Below, one piece after another: positions 1 through 5,703 of a stretch of DNA of 64,000 nt. Each line of letters opens with the position of its first letter. Position 1 is the first letter of the stretch. Made by a program: the position numbers and the translations under genes. The stretch is from Vulcanimicrobiota bacterium. GTDB taxonomy: Bacteria; Vulcanimicrobiota; Vulcanimicrobiia; Vulcanimicrobiales; Vulcanimicrobiaceae. The notes under the pieces were generated by a model. The model was not told the DNA's origin. It saw only the letters and a program-made list of their open reading frames with translations, and did no database searches. The stretch covers positions 1 to 64,000 of the forward strand of contig JAFAXS010000045.1 of assembly GCA_019240755.1 (NCBI GenBank), given 5' to 3'.

Positions 1-1260
1 TACATCGGAATCTTTGGGCCGTACCTCGCGTTTGGTCCCGCATTGATCGAAGCGCCCTTTTGCGCGATCGCCGGCGCTGTGGCGGCGGTCGCCTACGCCC
101 GCATGCGGCCGAACGTTGCCCCGGTGGGCGCCGCCGCTGCGTTTACGGTCGCCGAATGGCTGCGTTCCATCGGGATTCTCGCGATGCCGTTCGACCAGCT
201 CGGTTACACGCAGGCGGGAACGCCGCTTCGCGCGTTGGCGGCGTACGCCGGCACGTACGGGATAACGTTTGCGCTCTGCGTGCTCGGCGCGTATTTGGCC
301 GACGCTCTTCATCGCAAAACGTGGCGACGGCTCGCAATCGCCACGCTATCGCTGACGCTTGCGACGGTGCTGGCGTGGATTGCGTGGCCCGCGCGATCGC
401 TCGCGGCACCAACGATTCGCGTCGCCGCCGTTCAAGGCAACATCGCGCAATCGTTCAAATGGAACTCGCTGCGCCTGGCCGTCGAACGCTACGCGGCCAT
501 GACGACAACGGCGAGCGGCGATAATCCTCGCCTGATCGTGTGGCCCGAGACCGTGATTACCACCGATCTCAACGGCGATCCGGCCCTGCTCTACCGGTTT
601 GAGAACCTCGCGCGCGAGGTGCATGCCACGATCGTAGCCGGCAGCCTCCGCTGGAATCGCAAGAGACTCTACAACGCACTCTACGTCTTCTCCCCGAACG
701 GCACGTACGTGACGTACGACAAGCGCGAGCTCGTTCCGTTCGCGGAGTCGTTTCCCGGGCGCCGGTTCTTGTCGTGGCTGCCGTACGTCGCATCGCTCAA
801 CGGGGGCTTGAGCGCGGGGCGCGTCAACGGGGTCTATCCCACGACCGCGCTGCCGATCGCGCCGCTGATCTGCTGGGAATCCGCGTTCGCGGATCTGGCG
901 TACGCGCAAGTCCGCGCGGGTGCACAACTCTTGGTGATCAGCACCGACGACGCGTGGTTCGGAACGACGTCGGGACCCTACATGCACGCACAGATCGCGC
1001 AGTTGCGCGCGATCGAGAGCGGCGCCTACGTCGTGCGCGCCGCGGCGACGGGGATCAGCGGAATCATCGCTCCGGATGGAACGTGGCAGCGGCGTAGCCG
1101 TCTCGATTCGCAGACGATCGTCGCCGGCCGCGTCGGTCCGCGCGTGCCCACACTCTTTTCGCGCGTCGGCCCAACCGCCGTCATAGAGGCGCTCGCGGCG
1201 CTCTACGCGATCTTGCTGCTCTTGGGCCTTCGCGCGCCGCGCCCGGAGCCCGCGCCGTGA
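1..1260 (+). CDS. lnt: Apolipoprotein N-acyltransferase (Lnt), 5'-truncated by the window edge
   Basis: Lnt transfers the third acyl chain onto the N-terminal cysteine of lipoproteins in the inner membrane. The frame is open from base 1, so the start lies upstream; 419 codons are visible against about 500 in the family, so mainly the first membrane segments are missing. After several hydrophobic helices comes a nitrilase-like domain with the catalytic Glu in WPET (bases 547-549), the Lys in YDKRELVPF (721-723) and the Cys in ICWES (871-873). A final hydrophobic helix closes the protein. The last four bases overlap the next gene (GTGA), so the two are probably translationally coupled. Its presence implies a diderm envelope with lipoprotein sorting. 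The identification is firm; only the N-terminus is unseen. Confidence 0.95.
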   Translation, partial: YIGIFGPYLAFGPALIEAPFCAIAGAVAAVAYARMRPNVAPVGAAAAFTVAEWLRSIGILAMPFDQLGYTQAGTPLRALAAYAGTYGITFALCVLGAYLADALHRKTWRRLAIATLSLTLATVLAWIAWPARSLAAPTIRVAAVQGNIAQSFKWNSLRLAVERYAAMTTTASGDNPRLIVWPETVITTDLNGDPALLYRFENLAREVHATIVAGSLRWNRKRLYNALYVFSPNGTYVTYDKRELVPFAESFPGRRFLSWLPYVASLNGGLSAGRVNGVYPTTALPIAPLICWESAFADLAYAQVRAGAQLLVISTDDAWFGTTSGPYMHAQIAQLRAIESGAYVVRAAATGISGIIAPDGTWQRRSRLDSQTIVAGRVGPRVPTLFSRVGPTAVIEALAALYAILLLLGLRAPRPEPAP

Positions 1261-1817
1261 CGCGGCGCAAGCGCATCTGGTACAAGCGCATCGCGATTCT
1301 GAGCGGCGCGTTGCTGCTCACCTGGGTCATCGTCGAGATGGCGCTGGCGGGAAGAGGTACGCCGCCGATTCCGCCGGGACAGCCGCCGGTCGAGCTGCAC
1401 GGCGGACACGTCCTCAACAACCACATCAGCACGCGTTCTTGGACGTTCGATTACGACCGGGCTCGCCTTTCCCCTGACGGAATGAGCGGAAGCGTCGACG
1501 GGGTCCGCAACGGCGTCGTCTTTCGCAAGGGTAAGCCGTACCTCCGAATCTCCGCCGCGCACGTTTCGCTGAACCTCGCATCGCTTGACTTCACCGCGGC
1601 CGGGAAAGTGCACATCGAACGCATCGGCGACCCGGAGAATCGGGCGTTCGATACCGATCTTGTCGTCTGGACCAACGATGCGAAAGTTCTTCGCATGGAT
1701 CATCCGAGCTACGTGCACTCCGGCGGTCAGACGTTACGGGTCGACAAGATATCCGTCAACTTCGACGACAATTCAATTCATCTGGGCAAGCTCAACGGGA
1801 GCGTCGACATACACTAG
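1257..1817 (+). CDS. LptC-like periplasmic lipopolysaccharide-export protein
   Basis: This 186-residue protein has a basic N-terminus (TRRKRIW), one hydrophobic anchor at about residues 12-30, and a periplasmic part rich in alternating beta-strand patterns. Length and architecture match LptC (about 190 aa), the bitopic protein that passes LPS from LptBFG to LptA. The segment with the WTFDYDRARLSPDG pattern, followed by repeated strand-turn units, resembles the LptC/LptA beta-jellyroll. It starts at GTG inside the lnt stop (GTGA overlap). Sequence similarity to the named family is weak by eye, so this is a fold and context call; another OstA-like periplasmic protein is possible. A strong terminator follows about 190 bases downstream. 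Confidence 0.6.
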   Translation: MTRRKRIWYKRIAILSGALLLTWVIVEMALAGRGTPPIPPGQPPVELHGGHVLNNHISTRSWTFDYDRARLSPDGMSGSVDGVRNGVVFRKGKPYLRISAAHVSLNLASLDFTAAGKVHIERIGDPENRAFDTDLVVWTNDAKVLRMDHPSYVHSGGQTLRVDKISVNFDDNSIHLGKLNGSVDIH

Positions 1818-2010
1818 CTGCGTCTCGTTCCGGCGGAACGCCTCGGTACCGCCGCTCGGACGCTCGTCGCGGCGGATCCGAGCGCCGCTCCTGCTCGCGC
1901 GCTTTTTCGAACGGAAAATGGTCTGAAGCGCCCTCCAGGCTGGTCGAAAAAGTCGCGACGCCTCGCTTACGGTACCAAGCCGTTCCGCCGAAACGATACG
2001 ATAAAGAAGC

Positions 2011-2040
2011 GGGGCCCTACGGTCAGGGCCCCAGTTTTTT
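2011..2040 (+). terminator. Rho-independent terminator after lnt-lptC, also usable on the minus strand
   Basis: A perfect 8-bp stem (GGGGCCCT at 2011-2018 with AGGGCCCC at 2025-2032) with a 6-base loop is followed by six T at 2035-2040. This is a strong plus-strand terminator for the lnt operon. Read on the minus strand, the same hairpin overlaps the stop codon of the KGG gene (TGA at 2025-2023) and is followed by a weaker T-rich stretch, so it may serve both converging operons. Bases 1818-2010 hold no gene, only small inverted repeats. Confidence 0.8.
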
Positions 2041-2322
2041 CTTGGCTTCCGCGATCAGTTTCTTGACTTTTTGACCGCCCTTATGTCCGATCTCTTCGTA
2101 GAAGTCCGACCCGTACTTTTCCTTGACAACCTTGCCGCCTTTCTGGCCGATCGATTCGTAAAACTCTACGCCGTGGCGGTCGCGCGTCGCCTTTCCGCCC
2201 TTGCGGCCGATGTCTTCATAAAAGGTCGAACCATAGCGGTCGCGCACGGTATCGCCGCCCTTCTTGCCGGCCTCGCGTACGGACATGTCGCGCTTAGCGG
2301 CATGATTCGATTTTTCAGCCAT
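2023..2322 (-). CDS. KGG-repeat general stress protein (GsiB-like), long copy
   Basis: This is a 99-residue, highly charged, hydrophilic protein made of about four repeats of a roughly 20-residue unit ending in a Gly-(Arg/Gln/His/Lys)-Lys-Gly-Gly core (KKGGD, RKGGK, QKGGK, HKGGQ), with FYE(D/S/E)IG before most cores. This is the KGG motif of Bacillus GsiB and related desiccation/stress proteins, thought to be disordered, hydration-buffering polypeptides. It ends in a lysine-rich tail. It starts 17 bases after the stop of a shorter KGG gene, so the two form a tandem pair from duplication. No signal peptide is visible, so the product is cytoplasmic. Exact molecular function is not known even for the family. 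Confidence 0.88.
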   Translation of the reverse strand: MAEKSNHAAKRDMSVREAGKKGGDTVRDRYGSTFYEDIGRKGGKATRDRHGVEFYESIGQKGGKVVKEKYGSDFYEEIGHKGGQKVKKLIAEAKKKLGP

Positions 2323-2339
2323 CGGTCGTCATGGCGCGT

Positions 2340-2555
2340 TTAGGATGCGGCGGTCTTACGCTTCGGGCGTTGTCCGCCTTTCTGACCGATGACCTCGTAA
2401 AACGATGGGCCGTACTTGCTCTTAGTGGCCTCGCCGCCTTTGCGGCCGATCTCTTCGTAAAATTCCGAACCGTATTTCGCCTTCACGCGCTCGCCCCCGC
2501 GGCGACCCGCTTCGCGAACGCTCATGCCGCCGGCTTGACCAGACTCTTGTGCCAT
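2340..2555 (-). CDS. KGG-repeat general stress protein, short copy
   Basis: This 71-residue hydrophilic protein has about three KGG units (RRGGE, RKGGE, QKGGQ) spaced by EFYEEIG/SFYEVIG segments, like its downstream neighbour. The start at 2555 (MAQESGQ) is chosen over an ATG ten codons upstream because an AGAGGA ribosome site lies 5-6 bases before it. Family knowledge (GsiB-type proteins) points to a role in stress, desiccation or osmotic protection. It follows coaE by 90 bases, long enough to hold its own promoter, and is followed after 17 bases by the longer KGG copy. Confidence 0.88.
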   Translation of the reverse strand: MAQESGQAGGMSVREAGRRGGERVKAKYGSEFYEEIGRKGGEATKSKYGPSFYEVIGQKGGQRPKRKTAAS

Positions 2556-2591
2556 TGTGATCCTCTCTGTCGTGGTGGGTAGCAATTACTC

Positions 2592-2616
2592 TTTCCCATA
2601 CAAGCGCTCGGTAAAC
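2592..2616 (-). promoter_or_regulatory. Possible sigma-B-like promoter of the KGG stress genes
   Basis: On the minus strand GTTTAC (2616-2611) and GGGAAA (2597-2592) are separated by 13 bases, close to the general-stress consensus GTTTAA-N13-15-GGGTAT that drives gsiB in Bacillus. It sits 37 bases upstream of the first KGG start codon, a sensible distance. Only two short boxes match, and the presence of a sigma-B-type factor in this organism is unknown, so this is a tentative call. Confidence 0.3.
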
Positions 2617-2645
2617 TAAAGAATCCCTGAGAAGGTTAGCGTTTC

Positions 2646-3233
2646 TTAAGAATTTCCCGCGGTGAGCGCCGCGAAAACTCGGCGAGCCTGCTCCTCGAGG
2701 GAGCTCAGATCGCCATCGTTCTCGATGACGACGTCCGCGCGGCGAACCGCCTCGTCTTGCGGAATTTGTGCCGCGATGCGAGCCTCGACGCGCGCTCGGT
2801 CCAGGCGATCGCGCTTGACGATTCGGTCGACTCGTTCTCGAAGGGGTGCTGCGACAAGTATCGACTTGTCGACGAATCGGTCGTAGCCCGTCTCGAAGAG
2901 CAGCGGCACGACGTGCACCACGATCTGATGCGGTTTCGCCTCGGCTTCTCGCTCGAGCGCACGGCGGCGGATATGCGGATGGAGCAGCGCGTTGAGAGCC
3001 GACCGCGCCGAGGCATCCGTGAAAATGATCTCCGCGAGCGCCGCGCGGTCGAGGAGACCGCCGCGCACGACCTGCGGCCACTTCCGGCCAATCTCCATGA
3101 GCGCATCGCCGCCCGGCGCCACGACTTCCCGGGCGATTTCATCCGTATCAACGATGAACGCTCCCAGCTCCCGGAAGACTGCTGCGACCTCGCTCTTTCC
3201 GGCGCCGATTCCGCCGGTCAAACCAACGCGCAT
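2646..3233 (-). CDS. coaE: Dephospho-CoA kinase
   Basis: CoaE phosphorylates the 3'-hydroxyl of dephospho-CoA, the last step of coenzyme A synthesis, in the cytoplasm. The 195-residue protein is of normal length. It opens with the P-loop GGIGAGKS (residues 7-14), followed by the family sequence IVDTDEIARE, in which the aspartates contact the substrate, and later VVHVVPLLFETG, typical of the CoA-binding lid region. The ATG start at 3233 lies 9 bases after the rpsA stop, so it is probably co-transcribed with rpsA. The pairing of rpsA, coaE, polA and mutM in one cluster is common in several phyla. Confidence 0.95.
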   Translation of the reverse strand: MRVGLTGGIGAGKSEVAAVFRELGAFIVDTDEIAREVVAPGGDALMEIGRKWPQVVRGGLLDRAALAEIIFTDASARSALNALLHPHIRRRALEREAEAKPHQIVVHVVPLLFETGYDRFVDKSILVAAPLRERVDRIVKRDRLDRARVEARIAAQIPQDEAVRRADVVIENDGDLSSLEEQARRVFAALTAGNS

Positions 3234-3242
3234 CGCGCGCGG

Positions 3243-4316
3243 TTACGCGCGCGGCTCTTCTATCGGGGTCTGCTCCGCGCTTGGGGCCTGCTCTCCGCTC
3301 AGGTCCGCGCCCTCTTCCTCGGCCGCATACTGCTCGATCTCTTCAGGCGGAACGTCGGCCACGTGCTCGATCGATGCCGTTATCCGCCGCGTGGCGTGGT
3401 TGATGCTCAACAGCGTGACTTCCACGTCCTGTCCCGCGCTGAACGTAACGGAGGCATCGAACTCGCCCTTCGGTACCATCGCGAGGATGCCGGGAATGAC
3501 CTCGACCAGCAGATAGTTCGGCGTTACTTTGACGATTTGCGCCCGCAACTTGTTCGTCTCATAGAGCCGATCGGCATACTGGTCCCACGGATCCGGCAGC
3601 GCGTGCTTCAGCGAAAGACTCACCTTCTTGGCGTCCGGATCGAACTTCATGATCTCGACGTGGACTACGTCGCCGATCTTCACGACCTCGGACGGATGCT
3701 TGATACGAGCGTACGAGAGTTCGCTGTTGTGGATCAGCCCATCGATGCCGCCGAGATCGACAAAGGCACCGAAGTCGGCAAGGCGCACGACGACGCCTTC
3801 ACGGATCTGGCCGACCTCCAGCGTGTCCAACAGCTCCTGTTTCTTCGCCTGCAGCTCTTCTTCGAGCACGAGCCGCTGCGACAGAACCACGCGATGCCGC
3901 TTATGGTCGAGATCGATCACTTTCAGCCGCAGATGCTGGCCGATGAGCTCTTCGAGATTGCCGACGGGCTGCCGGCGAATCTGCGAGGCCGGCACGAATC
4001 CGCGCATTCCCAAGTCTACGAGGACGCCGCCTTTGACGACTTGCGTGACCGTTGCCTCGATCACTTCATCGCGCTGATGCGCCTCGATGACTTTCTCCCA
4101 GGTCTTCAGCGCGCGGGCGCGCCGCTCTGAAAGGAACAGCGTGCCGTCCATTTCGTCGATCCGGTGGACCATCACTTCGATCGTGTCGCCGACGCGCAAT
4201 AGTTTCGGATCCATCGCGAGCGACAACTCGCGAAACGGCAAGACGCCTTCGGATTTTCCGCCCACATCCACGAGCACTTCGTCTTTGTCTTTCTGTACGA
4301 TGGTGCCGGTGAGCAC
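3243..4316 (-). CDS. rpsA: 30S ribosomal protein S1, four S1 domains (start uncertain)
   Basis: S1 binds mRNA leaders and helps the 30S subunit start translation. Four S1 RNA-binding domains can be traced: about residues 1-75 (KSEGVLPFREL), 85-160 (GVLVDLGMRGFVPASQI), 168-240 (FGAFVDLGGIDGLIHNSELS, the best conserved) and 250-320 (a divergent copy), then an acidic tail. Four-domain S1 proteins occur outside Proteobacteria, which usually have six. The coordinate given is the first ordinary start (GTG, 4316), but the same frame continues upstream to the mutM stop. That extension encodes a typical S1 N-terminus (RLYEESLKVLDEGQ), so the real protein is almost certainly 20-40 residues longer. No ATG, GTG or TTG exists in the extension; see the separate entry. 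Confidence 0.95.
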   Translation of the reverse strand: MLTGTIVQKDKDEVLVDVGGKSEGVLPFRELSLAMDPKLLRVGDTIEVMVHRIDEMDGTLFLSERRARALKTWEKVIEAHQRDEVIEATVTQVVKGGVLVDLGMRGFVPASQIRRQPVGNLEELIGQHLRLKVIDLDHKRHRVVLSQRLVLEEELQAKKQELLDTLEVGQIREGVVVRLADFGAFVDLGGIDGLIHNSELSYARIKHPSEVVKIGDVVHVEIMKFDPDAKKVSLSLKHALPDPWDQYADRLYETNKLRAQIVKVTPNYLLVEVIPGILAMVPKGEFDASVTFSAGQDVEVTLLSINHATRRITASIEHVADVPPEEIEQYAAEEEGADLSGEQAPSAEQTPIEEPRA

Positions 4317-4436
4317 TTGGCCCTCGTCGAGGACTTTGAGCGACTCTTCGTAGAGGCGCTGCTCGAGCGCCAGCTGATCTTCTTGAATCGGAGCTACTTC
4401 AGTTGTAGAGATTGGTCTTTTCCCACTTTCATTTTT
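4317..4436 (-). other. In-frame N-terminal extension of rpsA lacking a standard start codon, with an overlapping 12-codon leader frame
   Basis: Directly after the mutM stop (4439-4437) the rpsA frame is open and encodes a normal S1 N-terminus, with text such as STTEVAPIQEDQ and LYEESLKVLDEG. The in-frame candidates for initiation are ATC (4412), ATT (4388) or CTG (4373); there is no ATG, GTG or TTG. In another frame an ATG at 4432 opens a 12-codon peptide (MKVGKDQSLQLK) that stops at 4394, six bases before the ATT. This could be a rare-codon start with a coupled leader peptide, or a sequence error. The A-rich stretch before 4430 would suit S1 binding. Confidence 0.6.
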
Positions 4437-5252
4437 TTATCGTTGACAACGGCGACACCACCACGTCCCGCGCTGGCCCAACACGCTTCGCTCGATGCGG
4501 CCCGTCGAGCATCGCCGACACGGCTGCGCCGCGCGCCCGTACACCGCGAGGTCGTTTTGAAAGCTCCCCCGCTGCCCTTCGGCATCCACGTAGTCGTCCA
4601 CGCTCGTGCCCCGACAAGCAATCGCGCGCTGCAGAACGTCGACGATAGCGCCATGTAAGCGCGTAATGGCCGGCTTTGTCAATGCGCGGGCGGCCCGGCT
4701 CGGACGGATCCGAGCCTCCCAAAGCGCTTCGCATGCATAGATATTGCCTATGCCCGCGATGCGCCGCTGGTCGAGGAGCAGAACCTTGATGGGCGTCGTC
4801 CGTCCCGCCAGCATACCTGCAAAGGCCTGCTCTGTAAAGTCGGCGGAGAGCGGCTCGATCCCGAGCGATGCGTCCCAGGGGCTTTCTCGCTCGACGAGGC
4901 GCATCCGGCCGAAGGTGCGCACGTCGGAGAATCGCAACTCCGCGCCGCCGGCCAAATGCACGACGAGATGGGTCGCGGGGCCTTCGGGGGCGCCGCGCCG
5001 CGCGACGATCAGCCGCCCCGTCATCCTCAGACTGGTGACGATGAGCCGTCCCGAGGAGAGCTGTATGACCACGTACTTTCCGCGCCGCTGCACTCCGACC
5101 ACGCGTTCTCCGCCGATCGCCGCCGCGAATTGCGTCCGCGGTGGTGCGACGGCCATGCGAGCGAGTCGCACTGTCGCGCGCTCGATCGTCGCGCCGACGA
5201 TCCGCGACCGTAAGCCGCGAACGATCGTCTCGACTTCGGGAAGCTCGGGCAC
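4437..5252 (-). CDS. mutM: Formamidopyrimidine-DNA glycosylase (Fpg/MutM)
   Basis: MutM removes 8-oxoguanine and ring-opened purines and cuts the abasic site by beta,delta-elimination. The start is set at GTG 5252 because the enzyme needs proline right after the initiator: the sequence then reads PELPEVETIVRGL, with catalytic Pro and Glu. The conserved lysine lies in RRGKYVV, and the protein ends with the zinc finger C-X2-C-X16-C-X2-C (CRRC...CRRC). The 271-residue length is usual. The open frame extends further upstream but without family similarity. It lies 10 bases after the DUF192 gene and its stop abuts the rpsA frame, so it belongs to the polA-rpsA transcription unit. Confidence 0.96.
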   Translation of the reverse strand: MPELPEVETIVRGLRSRIVGATIERATVRLARMAVAPPRTQFAAAIGGERVVGVQRRGKYVVIQLSSGRLIVTSLRMTGRLIVARRGAPEGPATHLVVHLAGGAELRFSDVRTFGRMRLVERESPWDASLGIEPLSADFTEQAFAGMLAGRTTPIKVLLLDQRRIAGIGNIYACEALWEARIRPSRAARALTKPAITRLHGAIVDVLQRAIACRGTSVDDYVDAEGQRGSFQNDLAVYGRAAQPCRRCSTGRIERSVLGQRGTWWCRRCQR

Positions 5253-5262
5253 GCGAACTTTT

Positions 5263-5703
5263 TTACGGTTGAGGCGTTGGTAGCGCGGGCAACGGCAACC
5301 GAGTGCCAGCAACGATGCCGTCGCGCGCCGACTCCCCGGCGGGAAGCTCAATCACGTACTTGCCCCGTCCTCCGACCCGCGGGATGAGGTCGTCGGGGGT
5401 CTTGGGATCCACGACCGGCACGTTGCGGGATACGCTGCGCACGGAGCCGTCGGACGCGACGAACAGCATGTCGAGCGGCACGAGCGTATTCTTCATCCAG
5501 AATTCCACCGGCGCGTCGTCACGAAAGACGAAGAGCATGCCGCTATGGGCCGGAAGTTTCGCGCGGTTCATCAGCCCTCGCTCACGCTCCGCGGCAGTAG
5601 ACGCCACCTCGAGCGTCAGTGTTGCGCGCGGGGCCTGTACCACGACGGTGGCAAGCGTTGCGGCTAAGAGGACGGCGACGAGGCTATACACGGGCAAACG
5701 CAT
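5263..5703 (-). CDS. DUF192 family exported protein
   Basis: This 146-residue protein has an N-terminal hydrophobic segment (about residues 4-22), a probable signal peptide or anchor. It is followed by the DUF192 domain, recognised by ERGLMNRAKLPAHSGMLFVF, FWMKNTLVPLDMLFV and a C-terminal VIELPAG segment. DUF192 proteins are small secreted beta-rich proteins of unknown biochemical function, widespread in bacteria and archaea. Its first 20 bases overlap the end of polA, so its translation is likely coupled to polA. The call of the family is firm; the function is not known. Confidence 0.9.
   Translation of the reverse strand: MRLPVYSLVAVLLAATLATVVVQAPRATLTLEVASTAAERERGLMNRAKLPAHSGMLFVFRDDAPVEFWMKNTLVPLDMLFVASDGSVRSVSRNVPVVDPKTPDDLIPRVGGRGKYVIELPAGESARDGIVAGTRLPLPALPTPQP

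Noticed and set aside
2023-2555. Repetitive sequence suggestive of a CRISPR or tandem DNA repeat
   Set aside because: The repeats are protein-level KGG units with drifting codons, with no constant direct repeat or spacer pattern.
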